42,055 nucleotides of DNA, from assembly GCA_903953895.1 (NCBI GenBank), contig CAJBLH010000068.1:1-42055 (forward strand). The letters are read 5' to 3'. Shown one piece after another: positions 1-7,763 of the stretch (its first letter is position 1; every line of letters begins with the position of its first letter). A program made the translations under genes and the position numbers. The notes under the pieces were generated by a model. That model did no database searches. It saw nothing but the letters and a program-made list of their open reading frames with translations, and was not told where the DNA came from. This DNA comes from an uncultured Desulfobacteraceae bacterium. GTDB lineage: Bacteria; Desulfobacterota; Desulfobacteria; Desulfobacterales; Desulfatirhabdiaceae.

Positions 1-761
1 CCTGGGAGTCCATTTCCGACAAAAAGGGCACTATCACCTTATCGGTCAAAACGGTTTCCTCTGCGAATATCAGCTTATCGCATGTTTTTCCGATCAACTG
101 GCGGCCCAAGGAGAATCACTACGCTTGCCTGGAAGTTGCGGACACCGGCAGTGGGATCGCAAATGAGGAAATAGAGAACGTCTTCGATCCATTTTTCACC
201 ACAAAGTTTGTTGGCCGGGGTCTGGGGCTGGCGGTTGTACTGGGAATTGTATCCGCTCATGGTGGGGGGATTACGGTTGAAAGCCAAGTTGGCAGAGGAA
301 GTATTTTCCGGGTTTTTCTGCCGGTGTCTGCTGAAGCGGTTTCCGTTTCTTTGGAAGCGGAAAAAACGGCACAAATAATAGAAAGTGGCTCGGTACTGGT
401 AATCGAAGATGATCCGGATGTGCGACACATGGCCAAGGCAATGCTTACACGCATCGGTTTTACCGTACTTGAAGCAACAGATGGCGTTGAAGCGATGGAG
501 ATATTTACACAACATCAAGATCATATCCGCTGTGTTCTCTCCGATTTGACCATGCCTCGGATGGACGGATGGGAGACACTGGCTGCCCTGCGCAAACTTT
601 CGCCTGATATCCCGGTAATCCTGTCGAGCGGCTATGACGAAGCTCAGGTGATGGCCGACGAACATACCGAACGACCCAATGCGTTCCTGGGTAAACCGTA
701 TCAGCTTAAGGGGCTGAGAGAAACGATCAGCCGTGTTCTGAGCGCCCCTGTTCAAGTATAA
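1..761 (+). CDS. Hybrid histidine kinase, C-terminal part (HATPase + receiver), cut by window edge
   Basis: The reading frame is open from base 3 and ends at TAA 759-761, so only the C-terminal ~250 residues are visible. They contain a HATPase_c domain (N/G1 box VADTGSGI, F box ENVFDPFFTTKF, G2 box GRGLGLAVVLGI) followed from about base 390 by a receiver domain (VLVIEDDPDVR, phospho-acceptor Asp in LSDLTMPRMDGW, KPYQLKGL). The kinase would autophosphorylate in the missing part and pass phosphate to its own receiver. The visible part aligns closely, residue by residue, with the end of the kinase at 2874-5807, which lies on the opposite strand. An ATG at 324 is only an internal methionine; the true start is upstream of the window. 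Family call is sure; the input signal is unknown. Confidence 0.9.
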   Translation, partial: WESISDKKGTITLSVKTVSSANISLSHVFPINWRPKENHYACLEVADTGSGIANEEIENVFDPFFTTKFVGRGLGLAVVLGIVSAHGGGITVESQVGRGSIFRVFLPVSAEAVSVSLEAEKTAQIIESGSVLVIEDDPDVRHMAKAMLTRIGFTVLEATDGVEAMEIFTQHQDHIRCVLSDLTMPRMDGWETLAALRKLSPDIPVILSSGYDEAQVMADEHTERPNAFLGKPYQLKGLRETISRVLSAPVQV

Positions 762-790
762 GAGATTATTTAGAACCAAACCCCATTTTC

Positions 791-854
791 GGCCTTGATC
801 ATCGTTTGGACCGGGAAGGCCGTATGTGTTATGGCCGAAACGATGATCAAAGCC
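791..854. repeat. Strong inverted repeat / hairpin
   Basis: TTGATCATCGTTT at 795-807 is the exact reverse complement of AAACGATGATCAA at 838-850, with three further outer pairs (791-793 with 852-854) after one mismatch and a ~30-nt loop. It sits 30 bp after the kinase stop and 26 bp before the SD of the next open frame. There is no T-run after it, so it is not a typical intrinsic terminator. It may be a palindromic repeat or an RNA regulatory hairpin. A partly similar word (GGCCGAATCGATGATC) recurs near 6054. Confidence 0.6.
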
Positions 855-879
855 CAAATTTTAGGCGCAGGAGGCAGAT

Positions 880-1263
880 ATGAAAAGCAAACGACTATTG
901 TTGGTTATGGCTTCCGTTTTAGTGCTGTTGACATCAAATGCAGCACGTTCTCAACCTCAGCCGCCCGTGTTAAGTTTAACGACCAACGGCATTTGGGTGA
1001 GTCTCTCCTGGACTGAAATTATTCGAACCTTATCACCATTATTATAGGAAACTCACCGCCGCTTTCAGGCAGCTATCAGGTTTTTGGAGCCAGAATGCTT
1101 GTGGAACTTGCCATGGTACAAATGGAAATGGTACGGTAATCTCCAAAGCCGCCGCAAACCGGAGATTTTCAGTCGAAGGCCGTGTCATTTCAATTTCCAA
1201 AGGTACTCAGATCGGTTGCGGTCTCTGTCATGAAAACGTGCTTGCAGGCGGAGGAAATAATTA
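880..1263 (+). pseudogene. Remnant of a small exported protein with two CxxCH motifs, frameshifted
   Basis: A good Shine-Dalgarno (GGAGG at 870-874) precedes ATG 880. The first ~23 residues form a Sec-type signal peptide (MKSKRLLLVMASVLVLLTSN) followed by PPVLSLTTNGIWVSLSW, similar in style to fibronectin-III-like starts of exported proteins. The frame stops at TAG 1045-1047. Protein-like sequence continues in the other two frames: one around 1018-1085, then the frame ending at TAA 1261-1263, which encodes CGTCH (from 1100) and CGLCH (from about 1217), the c-type haem attachment pattern. I read this as one gene broken by at least one and probably two frameshifts or small deletions. The original family is not identified; haem binding is only suggested by the motifs. 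Confidence 0.45.
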
Positions 1264-1387
1264 AAAAGCTTTCCGCTTTTGAATCACCTTCCGCCTTGTT
1301 AACGGGCCTGATCCAGAATTTTGAGATAGTTTCTTAATACCGAAGATACTTTCTGAATCAGAGCAAACTCAACCGGAGAAATAAGAT

Positions 1388-1741
1388 ATGTCGATGAACA
1401 ATCACCCAGCCGTAATATGGTTCAATGAGAATTCCGATGATAAATCAACCGGGATCGAGATAAATAACTTTGATTATCAAACGCTTAAGGATATGGCAAT
1501 CTGTGCCGGAGCAGACGATTGCGGTATTGCGAATATTGTCAGTACCGCCCTTCAAGACGAAAAAAAAGAGATTCTGTCAATTTACCCCGAAACAAAGGCG
1601 GTGATGAGCATCGTCATTAAACTGAACAGGGAAAATGTTCGATGTGTTTCAAGATCGGTTTCAGACCTTGAATTTCTTCAAGGTTTTGAGGCTGCCAATT
1701 CAGTGGCAAGGAAGTTGACAGCACTTTTAAAAGCCTTGTGA
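1388..1741 (+). pseudogene. N-terminal fragment of a QueG-like / 4Fe-4S reductase family protein
   Basis: The frame encodes 117 residues from ATG 1388, preceded by GGAG ten bases upstream. The segment with LKDMAICAGADDCGI, the YPETKAVMSIVIKLNREN stretch and SRSVSDLEFLQGFEAAN resembles the N-terminal part of the corrinoid/Fe-S epoxyqueuosine-reductase-like family (DUF1730 region), whose members are about 250-350 residues and carry a C-terminal ferredoxin domain. Here the protein stops at TGA 1739-1741 before any cysteine-rich ferredoxin motif. Directly at that point a different protein (a toxin C-terminus) continues in another frame. This suggests a deletion or recombination junction near 1720-1740. 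It is probably non-functional. The family assignment comes from memory of the conserved N-terminal pattern and is moderate. Confidence 0.5.
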
Positions 1742-1860
1742 ACCATAAATATGGTTATCGACTCAGGTTAGGCAGATTTTGTATCTTTTTTGATGTTGGG
1801 TTAACCCTGAACATTGTCATGATTGAAGAGGTAAAAAAGCGTGATGAACATACCTACTGA
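1723..1860 (+). pseudogene. 3' remnant of a RelE/ParE-type toxin gene
   Basis: In the frame ending at TGA 1858-1860 the sequence reads KSLVNHKYGYRLRLGRF, then CIFFDVGLTLNIVMIEEVKK, then RDEHTY and stop. This has the typical C-terminal pattern of RelE/ParE/HigB toxins: yRlRxGxxR/C, a hydrophobic strand, then a basic KKRxexxY tail. Only about 45 residues are left and no start codon precedes them, because the frame merges into the QueG-like fragment. The remnant overlaps the start of the antitoxin gene (1844) by 17 bp, the usual toxin-first arrangement of HigBA-like modules. It is too short for the open-frame size that gene callers use. The toxin is almost certainly inactive. Confidence 0.55.
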
Positions 1861-2182
1861 ACATCAAATTATTTTGCAAAATGGGCAACCTGCCTTTGTG
1901 GTAGTGCCTTATCAGGATTATTTGCGCTTTTCAGTCAACACGGAAAAGAAGGTTTATTTTCCGCATGAGGTTGTTCACAGTCATGCGGTCGAAGAAAAAA
2001 GCCTGGTTCGGTCATGGCGTGAATACAAGGGGCTTTCTCAGGAAGAAATGGCAAAGCGCATGGGTATTTCTCAGCCGGCTTATGCTCAAGTGGAAAAACC
2101 ATCCGCCAGGTTGCGATTGAATACCAGAATCCGCATTGCTTCAGCATTGGAAATTATCCCGGAACAACTGACATTGAATTGA
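1844..2182 (+). CDS. Xre-family antitoxin with Phd/YefM-like N-terminus (orphaned)
   Basis: The protein is about 112 residues. Residues 6-30 (IILQNGQPAFVVVPYQDYLRF) resemble the DNA-binding/dimer segment of Phd-type antitoxins. Residues 55-105 form an HTH_3 domain (SWREYKGLSQEEMAKRMGIS, then QPAYAQVEK). GAGGT at 1828-1832 serves as SD; GTG 1841 and ATG 1844 are alternative starts and I prefer ATG. It should neutralise a RelE-type toxin by binding it and repress its own operon by binding the promoter. The toxin upstream survives only as a C-terminal piece, so this is a solitary antitoxin. It may persist as a simple DNA-binding regulator or as protection against a homologous toxin encoded elsewhere. 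Confidence 0.75.
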   Translation: MNIPTEHQIILQNGQPAFVVVPYQDYLRFSVNTEKKVYFPHEVVHSHAVEEKSLVRSWREYKGLSQEEMAKRMGISQPAYAQVEKPSARLRLNTRIRIASALEIIPEQLTLN

Positions 2183-2217
2183 ATTTACGGTGCGAAATAT
2201 CCGCTTACACCAACAGA

Positions 2218-2675
2218 TTAACCATCCGCACCAACCATTTCGAACATGTATCGCACATAGTTTTCCCTGTCCTCCTCCTGAAAGAGAACATGCCGTTGCT
2301 GCATCTTGTCCCTTTTCATGTTCCAGAGCTTTTCCATCGTAGCGGACGGCGTGTTCGAGATGATGAAAGACTGCAAGCAGACGGCGGGATCGGCAAGGCG
2401 CAACTCGATTTCCTTGATGGTCTCGTGAAACTGTATCTTGATCGCCTGAATCTTCGGGTGCCAGTTGAGTACGATCTGGTTCTTTGCAGATAGTCCGTTC
2501 CCGGATCGCGAGCCGGGTCCGGCGCTGCCATCGTCGGGATCGGCCCCAGCTTGCGAAATGCGTCGCCGAAGTCTGTATCCACGCCATTGATCCTCTTTTT
2601 GAGACGGACCATCTTGAACTTCTGCGTGCCGAGATTTTTCCATTCCAAAACTTCGTCAGTCATAAACGGTATCAT
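2218..2675 (-). pseudogene. Frameshifted gene of unknown function
   Basis: On the minus strand an SD (AAGGG) precedes ATG 2673-2675. The first ~60 residues ([20 protein letters not shown], then [15 protein letters not shown]...) are in one frame. From about 2490 convincing protein ([52 protein letters not shown]) continues in another frame down to the stop at 2218. Together they would make a ~150-residue soluble, charged protein. I do not recognise the family. It converges with the antitoxin gene, leaving 35 bp between the two stops. A sequencing error rather than a true frameshift is possible. Confidence 0.45.
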
Positions 2676-2873
2676 TTTGATATCCCTTCGCAAGATGAGA
2701 ACTCGCAGAATCTGATGCTGGTCCGGGTCGGGCACGGACGGACCGGTCGAGGATCTCCGGCAGACTCTCTTTGAGCACTTCACCGGCGTTTCTCTTCCAT
2801 TTTCACAGTTATAGCTTCTTTCGCCGGGAGTGGGTGTAACCGGTACGATTCCGTGACCAAAAGACGATCGATG

Positions 2874-5807
2874 TCAGTTTCCCAGTACGCGGCAGACAAT
2901 TTCTCGAAGATCCTTGAGCTGATAAGGTTTACCCAGAAAGGCATTGGGGCGGTCGGGATATTCTTGCGCCATCACCTGAGCCTCATCGTAGCCGCTGGAT
3001 AAAATTACCGGAATTTCCGGTGATATTTTGCGAAGCGCCGTCAGTGTATCCCATCCATTCATCCGCGGCATCATCAAATCAGAGAGAACCCAGCGGATTT
3101 CATCCTGGTGTTGCTGGAAAATCTCCACCGCCTCGACGCCATCGGCAGCTTCAAGAACGGAAAAGCCGATGCGCGTCAGCATCCTGTTGGCCATGTTTCG
3201 CACCATCTCATCGTCATCGATCAGAAGCATCGTGCGGCGCTCTTCTACTTCCGGAAGTTTGCATGCTGTATCCAATGGAACAGGGATTGCATCGGCGGCT
3301 GCCGGCAAATAAACCCGAAAGATACTGCCTTTGTTTGCTTCGCTTTCAACTGTGATACCCCCACCATAAACGCTGACAATTCCCAGCACGACGGACAGCC
3401 CCAGACCCCGGCCGACAAATTTCATGGAAAAAAACGGATCGAAGATATTCTCAATTTCCTGCTCTGAAATTCCGCAGCCGGTATCGGCGACTTCCAGGCA
3501 GGCATACAGATTATTTTGCGGCTGCCAATCGACAGGAAAACGGGATGATGCGGGAATATCCGCAGCTGGAACTGTTTTGACCGATATCGTGATGGTTCCT
3601 GTTTTGTCGGAAATGGATTCATAGGCATTGGTTACCAGATTGGTAAGAACCAGTTGAATTTGGCTGACGTTGGCTTGAATGGCGGGTCCGGGAAAGGGGA
3701 ATATCGGCTCTACCGACACTTTTTTCGGAATAAATGCCTGTATCATCAACATGCCCTTATGGCAGGTTTCAGACAGATCCTGCAGCTCCGGCTTGCAGGG
3801 CGTTTGTCCGAGATAGGTAAGCATCAGTCTGCTGACATCGGCTGCTTTATGAGAAGCCTTCATGGCATCGATCAGCCTTTCGGTGTTATCCGATTCCAAG
3901 GGCAGATCGTTCATGACAATCTCCAGATTGCCGATCACAACATAAAGCTGATTGTTAAAATGGTGGGCGATGGCGCCGGCCATGCGGCTGAGGCTGTCGT
4001 TTTTCAGAGACAGGCGGCTTTGCGCCTCAGCCTGTTTCCGATCGGAAATATCCATGTGGGTACCGTACATCATCAACGGTTCGCCGTCGGCAGTTCGCGT
4101 CCTGATCCGGCCGCGATCTTGAACCCATATCCAGTTTCCGCTCTTGTGTTTGATCCGGCATTCACAGTTGTAGTATGGAATTTCACCCGCAATATGCCGA
4201 TCCAGTATTTTATAGGCTTGCTTCAGATCGTCGGGATGTGTCAATGCCTCCCATGTCCGGATGCTGGTGGGAGTTAACTCATCGAGCGTATAACCCAGCA
4301 TCTGCGCCCACATCTCATTTAACACCGTTTCACCTGTTTGAACATTCCATTCCCAGGTGCCGGCTTGCGTACCTTCAATGATACTCTGAAGCCGGAATCT
4401 CTCCTGATGCAGCGATTCCTCGGCTTGCTTTCGTTCCGTGATGTCCACGATCGTGGCCATGATGAACGGTTCGCCATTGGCCAATATCTTTGAGGCGAAT
4501 CCTTCTGCCCACAGTATGGCGCCATCTTTTCGGATGAAGCGGAATTCGTAATTGGGAATTGCCGGTTTTCCCATCAATCGGTCATGATATCTCTGCCAGA
4601 CCACGGCTCCGTCTTCTGGATGGACCATATCCTGCAATTTTTCCGGTTCTAAGGAAAGGGTTTCTTCAACTGTGTAGCCTGAGATTTCGGACCATCTGGA
4701 ATTAACATATACCATGGTCGGAGGAAAGCCCTTTAGGATTAAAATGGCTTGCAGAGAGTTCTCTGCCAGTATCCGGAATCTCTCCTCGCTTTTTTGCAGA
4801 GACTCGGACGCTTGCCACCGTTCCATTTCTCTGTCTCGCTCCTGCTGATAGATCTTTCGATATAGAAAAAATCCTCCGATTGCCAGAAAAGCTGATAAAA
4901 AAACAGGTACCTTCACCTTGCTCCACCAACCCGCACGTATTTCAGACATGGGCATTACCATAAACATCGTGATCGGGAAATGTTCCAGGCGGTGAAATGC
5001 ATGGAAGTGGTCAGACCCATCGAGAACGCTGGGTCCCTGCACATTGCCATTGATCGGAAAATTATGCTGTTTCAGGTAACTGATGAGGGTGCCCGTTCTC
5101 GGAATACCATAGATTTTTTCCATTTCAACCTGATCGGGCACAGGGTAACGACTGACCAGAAAGCCATCATCGCGAATGAGGCCAAGTGCCGCCGTCTTTG
5201 TAAAAGGGGCTTCCTTCCAAAAATTCTGCAATATTCCGACAGGCAGGTTGGCACTGATGACATATGCCATTTTGCCTTCCTTATCGTTGATCACATATCG
5301 AAGCGGTATAATCCACTCTTTGCTGATAAGGCTTACAAGCGGTTGACCGATATCGAGGGGCGGACATGATCGATGTTTGCTGTGAAATTTTAGAAATGAC
5401 GGTTCCTGAGCGAGCGTCGGCAGCGTCTGACCGGGCGGCGCTGTGGCTGTAAACAGGATTTGGCCATCCCCCCGAATGAAAGTGATGTTGAACAATTCCG
5501 GGTGGCTTTCCTTGAATTGTTTGACCCGATTAAAGGCATGATCCATATCGATCCGGTCATCTGTACCAACGATATCATGACTCAACACATGAATACAGTT
5601 TTCCAGTTGCGTAAAGTAGGTATCGATGGCTTTCTCACCCAACTCCATGATGTTTTGCAGGTTGTATATTCGGTCGGCTTTTTCTTCACGCCAGGACTGC
5701 CACGAAAATACAAACGCATAAATGACCAGTATTAATGACAGTAGGCTGACCACCCGGTTGAGAGATCGTGCTGATGTTGACTGGCTGGTAAGATATGTTG
5801 CGTCCAT
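2874..5807 (-). CDS. Membrane hybrid histidine kinase: Cache sensor-PAS-PAS-HisKA-HATPase-REC
   Basis: The protein is about 977 residues. TM1 is near residues 19-38, a ~260-residue periplasmic dCache-like sensor follows, and TM2 is near 298-316. Two PAS domains with PAC tails (TIVDITERK, HMDISDRK) span about 342-460 and 475-592. The H-box is MAGAIAHHFNNQL with His near 615, the HATPase has VADTGCGI and GRGLGLSVVLGI, and a receiver ends the protein (LLIDDDEMVR, LSDLMMPRMNGW). It senses an extracytoplasmic small ligand by an unknown mode and phosphorylates its own receiver. I chose ATG 5807 because GGAAAGGA lies just upstream; ATG 5834 gives nine more residues without a good SD. It is a close paralogue of the partial kinase at 1-761, and about 800 bp of repeat-rich DNA lies upstream. 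Confidence 0.93.
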   Translation of the reverse strand: MDATYLTSQSTSARSLNRVVSLLSLILVIYAFVFSWQSWREEKADRIYNLQNIMELGEKAIDTYFTQLENCIHVLSHDIVGTDDRIDMDHAFNRVKQFKESHPELFNITFIRGDGQILFTATAPPGQTLPTLAQEPSFLKFHSKHRSCPPLDIGQPLVSLISKEWIIPLRYVINDKEGKMAYVISANLPVGILQNFWKEAPFTKTAALGLIRDDGFLVSRYPVPDQVEMEKIYGIPRTGTLISYLKQHNFPINGNVQGPSVLDGSDHFHAFHRLEHFPITMFMVMPMSEIRAGWWSKVKVPVFLSAFLAIGGFFLYRKIYQQERDREMERWQASESLQKSEERFRILAENSLQAILILKGFPPTMVYVNSRWSEISGYTVEETLSLEPEKLQDMVHPEDGAVVWQRYHDRLMGKPAIPNYEFRFIRKDGAILWAEGFASKILANGEPFIMATIVDITERKQAEESLHQERFRLQSIIEGTQAGTWEWNVQTGETVLNEMWAQMLGYTLDELTPTSIRTWEALTHPDDLKQAYKILDRHIAGEIPYYNCECRIKHKSGNWIWVQDRGRIRTRTADGEPLMMYGTHMDISDRKQAEAQSRLSLKNDSLSRMAGAIAHHFNNQLYVVIGNLEIVMNDLPLESDNTERLIDAMKASHKAADVSRLMLTYLGQTPCKPELQDLSETCHKGMLMIQAFIPKKVSVEPIFPFPGPAIQANVSQIQLVLTNLVTNAYESISDKTGTITISVKTVPAADIPASSRFPVDWQPQNNLYACLEVADTGCGISEQEIENIFDPFFSMKFVGRGLGLSVVLGIVSVYGGGITVESEANKGSIFRVYLPAAADAIPVPLDTACKLPEVEERRTMLLIDDDEMVRNMANRMLTRIGFSVLEAADGVEAVEIFQQHQDEIRWVLSDLMMPRMNGWDTLTALRKISPEIPVILSSGYDEAQVMAQEYPDRPNAFLGKPYQLKDLREIVCRVLGN

Positions 5808-6289
5808 AATGAATCCTTTCCAAAAAAAATTCAAACAGTCATCAACTAAGTATTTAAAGCTATCACCCGGATTCTCTCTCTTAACGAAAGGGATGCCTTG
5901 ATAATCATACCGTCCTGATCATCCAGACGGATTAATTTCCCCTTTTGAAAAAGGAACGTAAGGGGGATTTGAAAAAGGGTTTCAGTTTTCACAACATCAA
6001 AGCCCCCCCCCTTTTTATCAGAGGGGGGAATGCCTATCCAATTAGTATCTATGGCCGAATCGATGATCTATGCCGATAGATAGATATGGAAGGAGCTTAC
6101 GGCTTCAAAACATGTATCATTAAAAAATGAGCCTATAAACTAATTTTTGCTGCTGGTACAAAATGTTTGATATGTCTGAAAAAACCGTAGGCTTTTTGAC
6201 AGCAATATTTGTGCCAGAAAAATGATATAATGAGATATCAAATAGTTGATTAATATTGATACCTGAATCCATCGTTTAATCATTATGAA
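5808..6289. other. Intergenic stretch, no gene seen; G/C-run palindromes
   Basis: No coding frame is convincing here. Positions 5936-6032 hold G/C-run repeats of the kind scattered through many delta-proteobacterial genomes: TTCCCCTTTTGAAAAAGG, then GTAAGGGGGATTT, then a run of nine C (6003-6011) facing six G (6023-6028) that can pair around an 11-nt loop. This may end transcripts or be a dispersed repeat. From 6100 on the sequence becomes AT-rich. The region contains the upstream DNA of the kinase at 2874-5807, but I cannot point to a specific promoter. Confidence 0.5.
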
Positions 6290-6480
6290 GTCTATCAAAA
6301 TGAGAGACTGACTTTTCAATTTTATTACAATGAAAGCAGACCAATTTTAATCAAGCAAAATTTTCAACTTCAATTCATATAGTTAGATATTAACTATATG
6401 AATATATGTGCATTGATTTTGGTCTGAGAAGTCTATCAAAATGAGAGACGGGCGTTGAGGCGTCTATCAAAATGAGAGAC
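6290..6480. repeat. Three copies of a 19-bp near-palindromic repeat
   Basis: GTCTATCAAAATGAGAGAC occurs identically at 6290-6308, 6431-6449 and 6462-6480, all in the same orientation. Each unit is itself nearly palindromic (GTCTATCA/TGAGAGAC, 7 of 8 positions pair around AAA). Spacing between copies is 122 bp and 12 bp, and the DNA between the first two is AT-rich. Multiple short repeats of this type are found at transposon ends bound by transposase (for example IS21-like or Tn7-like ends) or as operator sites. No transposase is adjacent, and the truncated ATPase next door fits the end of an element or a deletion scar. Confidence 0.6.
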
Positions 6481-6614
6481 TTGTACCCTCAAACATTTCT
6501 CCACCTGTGCGGTTGTGGCGAAACGTGGGGAGGGTATCTTTCAGCGCTTAAATGGGGAATAACCCGGCGATCAAAGATAATGGCAATATGTAACTCATAA
6601 AAGCAATTGACAAT

Positions 6615-7034
6615 TTGCATAAACTTAATCTGGCGTGCTGGCTATTGGGCATTCAGACGCCGCAACACCTCGAGATACATCCGCTCAGGGGAGCTATTTT
6701 CGAGACATTGATTGTTGCAGAACTGATAAAATCCCGACTCAACCGCGGTGAACGACCTGGGATGTGTTTCTGGCGCGACAGCAACGGTAATAAAGTGGAT
6801 GTCATCATCGAGGCGGGAGAACAGTTGATTCCGGTGGAGATAAAATCAGGAAAAACCGTGGCACGAGTTTTTTTTGCAAGCTTGGACAAGTGGAAGACAC
6901 TGGCAGGCACCCGAGCGCTGAATCCGATTCTCATTTATGGCGGTGATGATCAATATCGTCACGCCACCACAGACGTTATGGGATGGAGACATGTGGGTCG
7001 GGTCGCTTCAGTGTTGGAGAAAACACTTGATTAA
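6615..7034 (+). pseudogene. C-terminal fragment of an AAA ATPase with DUF4143 domain
   Basis: The 139-residue frame from TTG 6615 (open from 6594) matches only the C-terminal DUF4143 domain of large archaeal-type AAA ATPases. It contains LACWLLGI, then HPLRGAIFETLIVAELIK, CFWRDSNGNKVDVIIE and IPVEIKSGK, the last two carrying a PD-(D/E)XK-like D...ExK signature. Such proteins are normally ~380-450 residues, with Walker A/B motifs in the missing N-terminal part. No ATPase core is found upstream; instead there is the repeat block at 6290-6480. The gene therefore seems 5'-truncated. Its stop at 7032-7034 lies inside the junction with a Uma2-type fragment. Confidence 0.65.
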
Positions 7035-7038
7035 TCTT

Positions 7039-7287
7039 GGGTTTGAAATCTGCAAAGTGTTATCACCCGGAACCGTTCGAATCGACAGAATTCGAAAAAT
7101 GCCTGTTTATGCAAAATCCGGTATCCAACATGCCTGGCTGGTCGATCCGATTGAAAGAACGCTGGAAGTGTATCGACTGGAAGCAGGCAAGTGGGCACTG
7201 TTTTCCGTTCACAGTGAAAATGACCATGTTCGCGCAGAACTGTTTCAGGAAATCGAAATTGACCTGGAATATCTTTGGTGGAAGTAA
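7039..7287 (+). pseudogene. C-terminal fragment of a Uma2-family (DUF820) nuclease-like protein
   Basis: In the frame ending at TAA 7285-7287 the sequence reads ICKVLSPGTVRIDRIRKMPV, then YAKSGIQHAWLVDP, RTLEVYRLEAGKW and IEIDLEYLW, the conserved C-terminal half of the Uma2/DUF820 restriction-endonuclease-like family. The N-terminal half (of ~185 residues) is missing. The region upstream in this frame is the shadow of the DUF4143 gene. Two truncated PD-(D/E)XK-like genes are thus fused head to tail, which marks a recombination point near 7030. It is unlikely to be functional. Confidence 0.65.
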
Positions 7288-7433
7288 ACCGCAAGATTTC
7301 AGTGCGTTTTGTCAAGCAGCTTCGTCCTGGATAAAGCCGTTGGCATTGCGGGCGGTACGAAGCGTGATGCGGGCGTTGTCAAAGTCAAAATCCTGAATCT
7401 GCCGGACAAGCTGGTTCCGGATATTTCCGGTTA

Positions 7434-7763
7434 TCAATAAGGGAGCGGATAAAATTTTACCCCCACCTTGAACGCAGTTGATGATTCTGTTGAGAGTTCG
7501 TTGCACCAGGCGATCTCTCCGATGTTGATGCTCGACAGAGTCTCCAGACCACAGTTGTGGTTACAATCCAACGAGCTGTAATCTATCTTGTAAACGATCG
7601 GCGTACCTTGTGAGAAAAATTGTTCGGAGATAAAACGAATACCGTTATTGCAGTGATCCACCAAACGCGCTTTGATGGAATGTTTTGAATGAAAAAAAGA
7701 GACATCGATGGGAATGTCACATAAAATCTGCTTGTTGTTTCTTATCTCTGTGATATCAAGCAT
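7434..7763 (-). CDS. PilZ-like domain protein with degenerate c-di-GMP motif
   Basis: This is a 109-residue soluble protein with the PilZ beta-barrel pattern: KARLVDHCNNGIRFISEQFF, then GTPIVYKI, and AFKVGVKFYPL at the end. The canonical ligand motif RxxxR is not present, and the D/NxSxxG motif is altered to DHCNNG. It may be a non-binding PilZ adaptor or a diverged PilZ. Its ATG (7761-7763) overlaps the stop of the upstream Cys-rich gene by 8 bp, so the two are translationally coupled. A diguanylate cyclase is encoded at 16206-17129, but a link is only conjecture. About 145 bp between this gene and the Uma2 remnant contain nothing I can name. Confidence 0.6.
   Translation of the reverse strand: MLDITEIRNNKQILCDIPIDVSFFHSKHSIKARLVDHCNNGIRFISEQFFSQGTPIVYKIDYSSLDCNHNCGLETLSSINIGEIAWCNELSTESSTAFKVGVKFYPLPY

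Noticed and set aside
795..1016. 73-codon plus-strand frame starting at 795
   Set aside because: The start lies inside the hairpin with no SD; the frame starting at ATG 880 has a strong SD and a clear signal peptide.
2179..2493. 104-codon plus-strand frame after the antitoxin
   Set aside because: It is antisense to the frameshifted gene at 2218-2675, which has the better SD and more protein-like sequence; no motif is seen.
6003..6028. Rho-independent terminator
   Set aside because: The C-run/G-run pair can fold, but there is no T-run after the stem on either strand in the right place; I list it only as a repeat.
6290..6480. Possible CRISPR array from the three 19-bp repeats
   Set aside because: Repeats are too short, spacing is irregular (122 and 12 bp) and no cas gene is present.
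7312..7506. 64-codon minus-strand frame after the PilZ-like gene
   Set aside because: It overlaps the PilZ-like gene, has no start signal and only weakly protein-like sequence; it could be a decayed fragment but I cannot support it.
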